Shown here: in pieces, positions 35,197 to 43,323 of the stretch
How the letters are laid out: each line of letters opens with the position of its first letter
Numbering within the stretch: position 1 is the stretch's first letter
The notes under the pieces: generated by a model
Databases searched by the model: none
The model's input: the letters and a program-made list of their open reading frames with translations, nothing else
What the model was told of the DNA's origin: nothing
Position numbers and translations under genes: made by a program
Assembly (NCBI GenBank): GCA_016784355.1
Contig: JADHUV010000001.1
Location: 93,860-153,180 of the forward strand
DNA from: Nitrospira sp.
Lineage (GTDB): Bacteria > Nitrospirota > Thermodesulfovibrionia > UBA6902
Direction of reading: 5' to 3'
DNA: 59,321 nt

Positions 35197-36093
35197 ATGA
35201 TTTTATTTAAAAACATACCATTTGGAAATTGGAATATCAGGATATTTGTACCCGCAGTGGTTATGACTTTTATGTTGGGGGCCTGCGCTATTTCAGCCCA
35301 GGAACTTAAGGTGGCTGACGGCTGGAGCAAACCTGAAGCGCTGCCGGCACCTGTCAACAGTTCTCAGTGGGAGGATGGACCTTCGATTTCGCCTGACGGA
35401 AATACGATTTATTTTACACGGGGCCGGGATCGTGATGTACGTACATATTATTCAGAGAGAAAAGGTAAAGGCTGGAGCGAACCACAGGAGCTTGATATTA
35501 ATATGAAGGATTTCCCGACAGGGGCACCTCATACTCAGGATGGTAAGACCCTTTATTTTGCATCTATAAGGCCCGGGGTGATTGGGTCTGGAGATATATT
35601 TGTTACCCAAAAAAGTGGTGGAAAATGGAAGGACATAAAGAATCTCGGCAAGATCGTCAATACAAAAGATAACGACGGGGAACCTTTTATCAGCGCAGAT
35701 GGTAATATCCTGATCTTTGCCTCTACCAGGCCGGGTGGACAGGGCAGCACTGATATCTGGATGACGAGCAGGACGGAAAGCGGCTGGAACAAGCCCTGGA
35801 ATGTGGGTACGCCGATCAATTCCAAACATGAGGAGTCCCAGCCGTTTTTAACTCAGGATGGAAATGAAGTTTTCTTTATGGCAGTCAATAGGGATAACGT
35901 TCCAGGACCTGCGGTTTTCAGATCTCTGAAGGGTAAGGAGAGCTGGGGTAAGCCGGAAGTTATCGTCTCCGGTATGGTGGGTGAGCCAACGCTTACTGCC
36001 GATAAGCAATACCTGTATTTTGTGCATTTAATAATGAAGGGCGGAAAGCTTGTAGATGCGGAGATTATGTTTACCAGGCGGCTTGAAAAGTAA
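35197..36093 (+). CDS. Exported PD40/WD40-like beta-propeller protein
   Basis: A 298-residue exported protein. A hydrophobic signal segment (residues ~17-36; M-L-G-A-C-A-I-S-A-Q) could be read by signal peptidase I after A-Q or, less likely, as a lipoprotein at the G-A-C. The rest is made of TolB-like PD40 repeats: S-P-D-G-N-T-I-Y-F, T-Q-D-G-K-T-L-Y-F, S-A-D-G-N-I-L-I-F-A-S-T-R, T-Q-D-G-N-E-V-F-F. A periplasmic binding or scaffolding role is plausible. It closes the radical SAM block; an 83-base gap with a promoter candidate follows. Confidence 0.82.
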   Translation: MILFKNIPFGNWNIRIFVPAVVMTFMLGACAISAQELKVADGWSKPEALPAPVNSSQWEDGPSISPDGNTIYFTRGRDRDVRTYYSERKGKGWSEPQELDINMKDFPTGAPHTQDGKTLYFASIRPGVIGSGDIFVTQKSGGKWKDIKNLGKIVNTKDNDGEPFISADGNILIFASTRPGGQGSTDIWMTSRTESGWNKPWNVGTPINSKHEESQPFLTQDGNEVFFMAVNRDNVPGPAVFRSLKGKESWGKPEVIVSGMVGEPTLTADKQYLYFVHLIMKGGKLVDAEIMFTRRLEK

Positions 36094-36100
36094 TAAACCT

Positions 36101-36128
36101 TTGCTAGTTGATGTCGCTATGGTATTAT
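36101..36128 (+). promoter_or_regulatory. Candidate promoter before the Wzz-like gene
   Basis: TTGCTA (36101-36106) and TATTAT (36123-36128, 5/6) are separated by 16 bases, about 48 bases before ATG 36177, with an AGAAGGAAAATG ribosome binding site between. Weak but well placed at the only sizeable gap in this part of the locus. Confidence 0.33.
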
Positions 36129-36176
36129 ATGAAATCAAGAAAAATGCTAACAATTAATAGAAGGAAAATGTTTTAG

Positions 36177-37562
36177 ATGCCACTTGAAAAAATTCCATCA
36201 CTGAGAGATTTCTTTACTATTGTTTTTAAGTATAAATGGAGTGTATTGTTTCTCTTTTTGTTTACAGTCTCATCCGTAGGGGTTTTGACGTATGTATGGC
36301 CGTTTTCCTACGAGGCCTCAGCAAAGGTGCTTGTGAAATTTGAGAGAGAAAAGGCTCCGCTTTCAGGAACCTCCGGATCCTCCAATACAGTCATGACTAT
36401 GCGGGGAACAGAGGAAGAGATCCTTTCGGAGATAGAAATACTTAACAACAGGTTTCTGGTGGAAAAAGTGGTCACTCATTTTTGGGATGATCTTACTAGA
36501 GAGGTTAAAACAGAGCCGGTTACTTTTTTTCAGAAGGCCAAGGCCCTGCTGAAAAATGCGGCTTCAACTGTCATTGATCTCATCATGGAGATCGGGTATA
36601 AACTGGATCTTATTCAAAAACTCGCCCCGTTTGAGTCACAGGTGGCGCGTATGCACAAGGGTCTTACAATAGAAGTTGTGAAGGACTCAAATGTAATTGA
36701 GGTTAAATACCGCTCATGGCACCCGGAGCTTTCAGCTGCAGTGGTGAACAAACTTACAGAATTGTACCTCGATCATCACATAGATGTTCATAAGATTCCA
36801 CACGCAAGGGACTTTTTTGATGAGCAGAAAGATATCTTTTTGCAGGGGTTGAGGGTTAGTGAGGACAGGCTCCAGGAATTTAAAAAACAGTGGGACATAT
36901 CCTCCATAAATATTCAGCGAAAACTTACACTGGAAAATATAGCTGAGCTTAATCAGGAAAGTAATAGTATTTTGGGTAATCTTATGGAGCTTGAAAGTAC
37001 GGTTGTTTCCATGAGAGACACTTTGTCTAACAGGACAAACTACATCAGGGCTGAAGACATCGCACTTGCGGCAGTGAACTCAGATATTGTGACCAGAGGC
37101 CTGGAGGAAAAAACGGTTATTGACGAATCCCGAATAAAGGGTCTGAAGGCGCGGTATGAGATTCTTAATGATCAGCTTGAATATTCTAATAACCGCAAAA
37201 GAGACCTTGACAGTAAGGAACTTGATCTCAACCGGATGGAACGGGAGCTGGAGCTTCAGGAGGCCAATTACAAGCGTTATTTAAGCCGGCTTGAAGATAC
37301 ACGAATTGATGAGGCGCTTGATATGGCGCACATTGCAAATGTAAGTGTTATAGAGCCCGCTACGGTACCGTTTAGCCCGGTTCGCAGGATCTCATTTCTG
37401 CCGCGCAGGATCATGCACCTCAGCATCGGTATAATTCTCGGACTTATGATGGCGCTGTCCTATGCTTTTCTGGCTGAATATCTGGATCATACTTTTAACA
37501 GCAGTGCACAGGTTGAGCGTATGCTTAAGGTTCAGTGTCTGGCATCTATCCGTAAAGAGTAG
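36177..37562 (+). CDS. Wzz/GumC-type chain-length determinant (co-polymerase)
   Basis: A 461-residue inner-membrane protein. Two transmembrane helices (~20-42 and ~408-432) flank a periplasmic domain with the Wzz signature (Y-E-A-S-A-K-V-L-V-K-F), a GNVR-like region with R-L-Q-E-F-K-K-Q-W and two long coiled-coil stretches (~205-260 and ~320-375). A proline-rich P-A-T-V-P-F-S-P-V-R segment precedes the second helix, as expected. There is no fused kinase domain; the separate CpsD-like ATPase at 11087 is the likely partner. It would set polymer length and link synthesis to the Wza-like exporter. Confidence 0.92.
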   Translation: MPLEKIPSLRDFFTIVFKYKWSVLFLFLFTVSSVGVLTYVWPFSYEASAKVLVKFEREKAPLSGTSGSSNTVMTMRGTEEEILSEIEILNNRFLVEKVVTHFWDDLTREVKTEPVTFFQKAKALLKNAASTVIDLIMEIGYKLDLIQKLAPFESQVARMHKGLTIEVVKDSNVIEVKYRSWHPELSAAVVNKLTELYLDHHIDVHKIPHARDFFDEQKDIFLQGLRVSEDRLQEFKKQWDISSINIQRKLTLENIAELNQESNSILGNLMELESTVVSMRDTLSNRTNYIRAEDIALAAVNSDIVTRGLEEKTVIDESRIKGLKARYEILNDQLEYSNNRKRDLDSKELDLNRMERELELQEANYKRYLSRLEDTRIDEALDMAHIANVSVIEPATVPFSPVRRISFLPRRIMHLSIGIILGLMMALSYAFLAEYLDHTFNSSAQVERMLKVQCLASIRKE

Positions 37563-37603
37563 AATCGGCAGCTATTTTGTTGACCGGAAGATAATATACA
37601 GCT

Positions 37604-39145
37604 ATGCAAACATGGAACCCCTTCAGGCAACTGGCGGTCAGAGATATTGTCCGTGATGACAGTGCATCTGCATCCCCCCTTGTTATTCCCGCTCTAGGCA
37701 TTACGCTGGGCACTGGGCTGTTTTTTTTATTGCTCCTTCCCTTCAAATATGCTGTGATCGGTATATTTGTGCTCTTTGCTCCGCTTGTCGCAATGTTGAC
37801 AGGACTATGGAGAACAGCGTTTTTGACGGTGCTGGTTCTCGGTATCCCGCTGCAATTAAAAAAGACGTTATACGGCTATACCCTGGGGCACATTTGCGGG
37901 CCGGGAGGCATAGATTTTACTATGGCTGATGGTGCGCTGATTCTTCTGCTCGTACATTGGTTATATAGAATTGTGGTGCAAAAGCATCGTACCTTTCTTA
38001 CAGTTTCACGCATTGATCTTTGGATCCTGCTGTTTATTTTTCTAAATGGGATCTCTCTTCTAAGCGGAACTGATCTGACCCTTGGAATTATTGATTTCAT
38101 ACGTGTGATTAAGGTGGCATTTATATATTTATATCTGGCTAATAATATAAAGACACTCACTGACTTGCGAATAATTGTTGCGGCACTTTTGGCCGGTACA
38201 CTTGTACATATCGCGATATCTGTTGTGCAGTATAGATTGGGGCACCCCATAGGACTGGTCTTTCTTGGGGAAGTTTCTCAGTTCGGTTTCGGGGATTTCG
38301 GGGGTGGATTATCACGGCCGAGCGGAATTATGCAGGGCGCTAATACCTCTGCAACTTTTTTGCTTGGGATTTTACCCCTGGCATTTACCGCTGCCTTTTG
38401 GGCCCGTAACAGACTGATGAAATCCTTTGACCTTCTGATATTTTTTTCGGGACTTATTACTCTGATTATTACTTCATCACGGGGCGGTTGGCTGGGCTTT
38501 GCCTTTGCAGGTCTGATTATGTTAATCCTGCTAGTCAGGAGAGGATATTTAAAATACCGCTCACACTATTTATATGCCCTTGGCATGGGGGCCGTCATAT
38601 TTTCAGCCGTGGCCTATCTATCTCCAAAAATAATAGACCGCTTGATGAATGCCTCCTCCATACCTACTCATACGCGGACGTTTCTGAACAGGACAGCTCT
38701 CTCGATAATAGGGGAAAACCCTTTTACCGGGGTAGGCCTTAATAATTTTGCAGAACATGCAGGCAGGGTGATACGGGGTATATCAGATCCTGAGCATATC
38801 TTCCGGTATATTGCCGAGAATCCCGTGGTACATAACCTATACCTGCTGATTGCTGCTGAGACAGGGATTGTATCACTGATTGTTTTTATGGTAATAGTTT
38901 TTTCATTGATGAGGCTTGCATGGAATGCCACAAAAAATAACAGTCCGGTAATTGCCGGGATCGGGATTGCGATATTTTCATTTTTATCGGGCTTTCTGGT
39001 AGCTGAACTGTTTGATTTTTCCTACAGGCTTGACCATGTGTTTTACCTTTTCTGGTCACTGGCCGGAATGACGGTGGCCCTAGGACGTATAAGCACACCG
39101 GAAGTTGATGAAATGGATAATACTGAAGACGGGAGAGCGGTATAA
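37604..39145 (+). CDS. O-antigen ligase/polymerase-like membrane protein (Wzy_C family)
   Basis: A 513-residue polytopic membrane protein with about 11-12 helices and the Wzy_C/RfaL-type core: I-T-S-S-R-G-G-W-L-G in the middle, followed by a large periplasmic loop containing P-F-T-G-V-G-L-N-N-F and V-V-H-N-L-Y-L, the catalytic-loop signature of O-antigen ligases and polymerases. It would polymerise or ligate the flipped repeat units in the periplasm. Location between the Wzz-like gene and further radical SAM genes favours the polymerase role. Confidence 0.9.
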   Translation: MQTWNPFRQLAVRDIVRDDSASASPLVIPALGITLGTGLFFLLLLPFKYAVIGIFVLFAPLVAMLTGLWRTAFLTVLVLGIPLQLKKTLYGYTLGHICGPGGIDFTMADGALILLLVHWLYRIVVQKHRTFLTVSRIDLWILLFIFLNGISLLSGTDLTLGIIDFIRVIKVAFIYLYLANNIKTLTDLRIIVAALLAGTLVHIAISVVQYRLGHPIGLVFLGEVSQFGFGDFGGGLSRPSGIMQGANTSATFLLGILPLAFTAAFWARNRLMKSFDLLIFFSGLITLIITSSRGGWLGFAFAGLIMLILLVRRGYLKYRSHYLYALGMGAVIFSAVAYLSPKIIDRLMNASSIPTHTRTFLNRTALSIIGENPFTGVGLNNFAEHAGRVIRGISDPEHIFRYIAENPVVHNLYLLIAAETGIVSLIVFMVIVFSLMRLAWNATKNNSPVIAGIGIAIFSFLSGFLVAELFDFSYRLDHVFYLFWSLAGMTVALGRISTPEVDEMDNTEDGRAV

Positions 39146-39147
39146 AT

Positions 39148-40563
39148 ATGAATATAGTATTGATTGATCCAAGAGCAAATAGGATGCCGGCTGAATCTTT
39201 CCCTCATTTAGGCCTGGGCTATCTTGCAGCCGTCTGTAAAGAGAGCGGACATAATGTGCGGCTTATAGACTTCCGCATGCTGAGTGAGTCGGAGAGGGAG
39301 CAGTTAGTGAGGGAGAGTCATGAGGTTGTCGGGATAACCGCCACAAGCTTTACTTATGATGATACCCTTAAGGTGGCAGCTAAAATAAGGGAAAGTAATC
39401 CAGGTGTGAAGCTTATTCTGGGTGGTCCGCATGTATCAGTTGCTGCGGATGATGTTCTTATTGGCAGTCCTTTTGATTTTGCTATTGAAGGAGAGGGGGA
39501 GGTTACGCTAAAGGAACTTCTTAAGGAACTTCAAAATGGAAGTAATGATGGTTACCGGTCAATACCTGGACTGATGTATCTCGAAAATGGCAAAACTGTG
39601 CATAATGCCCCAAGGCCATGGATAGAGGATCTTGATTCCCTGCCTGAGCCTGATTTTTCATCACTTGATATGAAGCAGTACTCTCATTATCCGCTTGCTA
39701 CAAGCAGGGGATGCCCGTTTCTGTGCGTTTATTGTAATTGCGGCACTATCTGGGGTAAAAAGTGGCGTTTCCGTTCCCCTGAAAGAATAGTTTCGGAAAT
39801 GGAAAAACTGAAGCAACACACTGAATGGGGTGAAAAATCTATCAATATTATTGATGATACGTTTAATCTGAACTCCGAGCGGGTCGAGGCCATATGTGAT
39901 TTAATGATCTCAAAAAATATGGGTATTGATTTTTATGTATGGGGTTTTCGCGCGGACAGGACTCCTTTGAATATTCTTCAAAAACTGAAACAGGCTGGTT
40001 GTCTGTGTGTATCGGTAGGGGTTGAGAGTGCCAACCCCGGGGTTTTAAAGAGAATACGAAAGGGCGAGACTATAGAACAGATTACGGAGACATTGGTTAA
40101 TCTTAAAAAAGTCGGTATATACCCAATGTGTCTTTTTATGGTGGGCAATCCCGGAGATACTCTGGAAACCGTCAGGGAGACAATAAGGTTTGTAAAGAAA
40201 AACCGTCTGTATCTGGTGGCCTTTAATATGGCCTTGCCTTATCCTAAGACAGATCTGTGGGATTACGTGGAGAGGGAGGGAACTTTCCATCAGAAAGATT
40301 ACACAAATTTTCATCATTATTCAGAGAAACCTATCTTTGAAACCCCTGATTTCACATCTGCTGAAAGGTCTGAAGCCTTCAGGCTTGTACAGCGACTTGA
40401 GAGGATCCAGAGGATAAAATTTGAGATATGGCGGAAGTTCATGCTTATTCGCAGGGGTGATTTCAGTGCCATTACATGGAAACGGGTCAGTGCCTCTGTT
40501 GCAAGACTGGGTAAATATGTAATGGACCTGACACTTCGAAGAGAGCCAGAGGAAAAGCTCTAA
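39148..40563 (+). CDS. B12-binding-domain radical SAM protein
   Basis: A 471-residue enzyme: cobalamin-binding region (~1-135; H-L-G-L-G-Y-L-A-A-V, V-V-G-I-T-A-T-S, L-G-G-P-H-V-S, I-E-G-E-G-E-V) and radical SAM core C189-P-F-L-C193-V-Y-C196-N-C. Later strands are V-S-V-G-V-E-S-A-N and F-M-V-G-N-P-G-D-T. It lies two bases after the Wzy-like gene and one base before a SPASM gene, the only place where the two radical SAM types are adjacent. Substrate unknown. Confidence 0.9.
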   Translation: MNIVLIDPRANRMPAESFPHLGLGYLAAVCKESGHNVRLIDFRMLSESEREQLVRESHEVVGITATSFTYDDTLKVAAKIRESNPGVKLILGGPHVSVAADDVLIGSPFDFAIEGEGEVTLKELLKELQNGSNDGYRSIPGLMYLENGKTVHNAPRPWIEDLDSLPEPDFSSLDMKQYSHYPLATSRGCPFLCVYCNCGTIWGKKWRFRSPERIVSEMEKLKQHTEWGEKSINIIDDTFNLNSERVEAICDLMISKNMGIDFYVWGFRADRTPLNILQKLKQAGCLCVSVGVESANPGVLKRIRKGETIEQITETLVNLKKVGIYPMCLFMVGNPGDTLETVRETIRFVKKNRLYLVAFNMALPYPKTDLWDYVEREGTFHQKDYTNFHHYSEKPIFETPDFTSAERSEAFRLVQRLERIQRIKFEIWRKFMLIRRGDFSAITWKRVSASVARLGKYVMDLTLRREPEEKL

Positions 40564-40564
40564 A

Positions 40565-41767
40565 GTGAATTCAAGGGAACAAAACAGGGCGCTTAATTCC
40601 GCTGAGTACAGCAGTCAGGCCACAGTTCTTCGTTCAATGCCTGTGCGTGCATGGCTGGCCTTTACCGGCAGGTGCAATCTTAATTGTGCACATTGCCCCA
40701 GAAGGAGTTATGCTGAGGGCATTCAGGTCGGTCCTGATATGTCAGAAAAAGTTTTTGAAAAAGTAATGGAGAAGATCCTGCCTTTTTTATACGATTGTAA
40801 GGTCGGTGGTAATAATCTCGGGGAACAGCTCCTTGCAAAGGAGTGGAACGGTTTCCGACAGAAGCTTGAGGAAAATGAATTTACGCGTTGTCTTGTTACT
40901 AATGGAGTATTGCTTACAAGCGAAAGGGCTGAGAAACTTATAAAAGGCGGCTGGATCCTGGATATTTCCGTAGAGGGGGCAACTGCTGAGACATATAAAA
41001 AAATCAGGAATGTCGAGTTCGGAAGATTTATTGATATGGTCACGGAGTGCTGCCGGATAAAAAACTCGGAGGTGAAGACGGAAAGCCGTATTCGCCTGTG
41101 CTTTACAGCTTTTTATGACAATATTGAGGAGCTTCCCCTTCTCGTTAAGCTGGCTGGTGAGATGGGTGTGGATGAGGTCATGGTCACTCATCTGATCCCG
41201 CTAAGGGAGAGTCAGCGTAACCAGTCTCTTGTGTATCATAAAGGTTTGTATAATAAGATTCGGGCAGACAGCATAGCGCATGCAGAAAGCTGTGGTGTTG
41301 CAATAACAGCCCCCGAGCCTTTTTTTATAAATAAAATTGATGATTCCAATGGGCAGCATAGTCCGGTCTATGAGCGGACTTCAGTTGTGAAATGCAGCCA
41401 TCCATGGACATCTGTAAGTATAGATGAGAAGGGGGATGTGATGCCCTGTTGCCTTTATGATGAGGTTATGGGCAATCTGAATGTCTCTTCCATCGAGGAA
41501 ATATGGAATAATCCAAGATACAGAAAACTGCGCAAGACCGTGAATTCTCCATCTCCCCGGGGCAAGTGCATAAACTGCCCCTTAAGGGGCGGCGAGTTTA
41601 CTAGTGATCAGTGCGCTCATGAAGCTTCTTTGCTGAATATGATAGGGATTGGAACGGCGATGAGCAGCGGACGGTATTGGCGCATGAAGACGCTGGAACT
41701 GGTAAATCAGACAGCAATTGGTAAAGTATTAATCGGCAAGGCCCGCAGTGCATTTAATAAACGATAG
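40565..41767 (+). CDS. Radical SAM/SPASM domain protein
   Basis: A 400-residue enzyme with C37-N-L-N-C41-A-H-C44 close to the N-terminus. The SAM-contacting strand reads G-G-N-N-L-G-E-Q-L, and V-E-G-A appears where S-I-D-G is usual, so it is a divergent member. The SPASM region is intact (C-S-H-P-W-T, M-P-C-C-L-Y, M-G-N-L-N, I-W-N-N, K-C-I-N-C-P-L-R). GTG start at 40565, one base after the preceding stop. Last of ten radical SAM genes in the locus. Confidence 0.88.
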   Translation: MNSREQNRALNSAEYSSQATVLRSMPVRAWLAFTGRCNLNCAHCPRRSYAEGIQVGPDMSEKVFEKVMEKILPFLYDCKVGGNNLGEQLLAKEWNGFRQKLEENEFTRCLVTNGVLLTSERAEKLIKGGWILDISVEGATAETYKKIRNVEFGRFIDMVTECCRIKNSEVKTESRIRLCFTAFYDNIEELPLLVKLAGEMGVDEVMVTHLIPLRESQRNQSLVYHKGLYNKIRADSIAHAESCGVAITAPEPFFINKIDDSNGQHSPVYERTSVVKCSHPWTSVSIDEKGDVMPCCLYDEVMGNLNVSSIEEIWNNPRYRKLRKTVNSPSPRGKCINCPLRGGEFTSDQCAHEASLLNMIGIGTAMSSGRYWRMKTLELVNQTAIGKVLIGKARSAFNKR

Positions 41768-41865
41768 AAGTGTGATAGTGCAGGTACGTGAATTGAATAA
41801 TATGTGTTAATATATCCCAAATAAGCAGATGCATTAATAATCCTTAATTTTTTATGGATGTGATA

Positions 41866-42240
41866 ATGAAAAGATTGATTGCTAAAATATTTATACTTAC
41901 GGTCTTAATCAGTTTTACGGGTTGCACGTTTTTGTCTCATGGCAGGATGCGCGCAATACCCGAGGAAAAAGTACAGGCCATCAGGGTTCATGAAAATACA
42001 AAAAGTGATATAGTTGCTATGTTCGGTGATCCTCAGCGGAAGGTTTTAAAGCCCGGCGGTTTAGAACTATATTATTACGAACATGGTTTTGAACGCGGGA
42101 TAGGCACCCCGTTTTTTATTAATGTCGGCAGGACCTCCGGAGAGGGACAAAAGTTGCTTATCTCGTTTCAGGACGATCTTGTTATTGATTATGAGTTCAC
42201 TATTGATGATAGAAAAATGCTTGATGGTTTGAGAAAATAA
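41866..42240 (+). CDS. Small SmpA/OmlA (BamE)-like lipoprotein
   Basis: A 124-residue predicted outer-membrane lipoprotein. A short signal ends in the lipobox I-S-F-T-G-C (cysteine at about residue 20), and the mature part has the SmpA/OmlA-type segment T-K-S-D-I-V-A-M-F-G-D-P-Q. An ATG four codons earlier (41854) is possible, but the second ATG leaves the better signal sequence. It might assist outer-membrane assembly of the exporter; function is inferred from fold only. Confidence 0.72.
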   Translation: MKRLIAKIFILTVLISFTGCTFLSHGRMRAIPEEKVQAIRVHENTKSDIVAMFGDPQRKVLKPGGLELYYYEHGFERGIGTPFFINVGRTSGEGQKLLISFQDDLVIDYEFTIDDRKMLDGLRK

Positions 42241-42255
42241 GCTGACAGGTAAGCT

Positions 42256-43227
42256 ATGAAAAAGGCATTAATAACAGGTATTACTGGTCAGGATGGCTCC
42301 TATCTTGCAGAACTCCTGCTGGAAAAGGGCTACGAAGTTCACGGTATCGTCCGCAGAGTGGCGCTGGAGGATCCTGAACACCGCCTCAAGCGTATAAGGC
42401 ACCTGCTGGATAAAATTCATTTTCATGCAGCATCGATGGAGAGCTTTCCGAGTATATATAAGGCGGTCAATGATTCTGCTCCGGATGAATGTTATCATCT
42501 TGCAGCTCAGAGTTTTGTTTCTTATTCCTTTGAAGATGAATTTTCAACGCTCAATACAAATATTAACGGCACCCATTTTATGCTTACAGCGATTAAGGAT
42601 CGCGCTCCTGAATGTAAGTTTTATTTTGCCGGATCAAGCGAGATGTTCGGCAATTCTAAAGAGGTTCCCCAGAATGAACTAACCCCTCTGAATCCGCGCT
42701 CATCCTATGGAATTTCTAAGGTTGCCGGGTATCATTTAACCCGAAATTATCGTGAGGCCTATGGAATGAAGACGGCCTGCGGTATTTTATATAACCATGA
42801 ATCCCCCCGTAGAGGTTATGAATTTGTTACCAGAAAGATCACCTCTCATGTCGCAAAGATAAAGAAAGGAATCCTGAAGGAGCTGCGTCTAGGCAATATT
42901 GAGGCTAAGCGTGATTGGGGCCATGCCAAAGAGTATGTGCGCGCCATGTGGCTGATGCTGCAGCAGGAAGTGCCCGGAGATTATGTTATTGCAACTGGTG
43001 AAACCCATTCTGTCCGTGAATTTCTGGATGTTGCTTTTTCACATGTGGGGCTTGATTACAGGGACTATGTTGTAATTGACAAACAGTTTGTCAGGCCGGC
43101 GGATGTTGAGCTGCTTTTGGGCAATGCCGAGAGGGCTAAAAAAGAACTTGGCTGGGAATGTTCAATCCGTTTTGAAGACCTTGTTCGTGAAATGGTAGAT
43201 GAAGACCTTTCTCTGCTTAAACAGTAA
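42256..43227 (+). CDS. gmd: GDP-mannose 4,6-dehydratase
   Basis: Cytoplasmic SDR enzyme converting GDP-mannose to GDP-4-keto-6-deoxymannose, precursor of GDP-fucose, GDP-rhamnose and GDP-perosamine. The 323-residue protein shows the NADP-binding T-G-I-T-G-Q-D-G-S-Y-L, H-L-A-A-Q-S-F-V, the catalytic S-S-E-M-F-G and Y-G-I-S-K, N-H-E-S-P-R-R-G and R-D-W-G-H-A-K-E-Y. Slightly shorter than E. coli Gmd (373). No fcl, rmd or per gene is in the window, so the final sugar is unknown. It ends the plus-strand glycan locus, converging on hypF. Confidence 0.94.
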   Translation: MKKALITGITGQDGSYLAELLLEKGYEVHGIVRRVALEDPEHRLKRIRHLLDKIHFHAASMESFPSIYKAVNDSAPDECYHLAAQSFVSYSFEDEFSTLNTNINGTHFMLTAIKDRAPECKFYFAGSSEMFGNSKEVPQNELTPLNPRSSYGISKVAGYHLTRNYREAYGMKTACGILYNHESPRRGYEFVTRKITSHVAKIKKGILKELRLGNIEAKRDWGHAKEYVRAMWLMLQQEVPGDYVIATGETHSVREFLDVAFSHVGLDYRDYVVIDKQFVRPADVELLLGNAERAKKELGWECSIRFEDLVREMVDEDLSLLKQ

Positions 43228-43323
43228 CAGGATCTAATTATCTCTCAGTAAATAAGAATATCCCCGTTGTATCAGTCTCCGCAATCTATCTCAATTAGTT
43301 TCTGTTTTCTTATCTTTTGAAAT

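Noticed and set aside
10346..43227. Exosortase/PEP-CTERM type locus
   Set aside because: The Wza-like and initiating transferase genes recall such loci, but no exosortase gene and no PEP-CTERM tail were found, including at the end of the FG-GAP protein.
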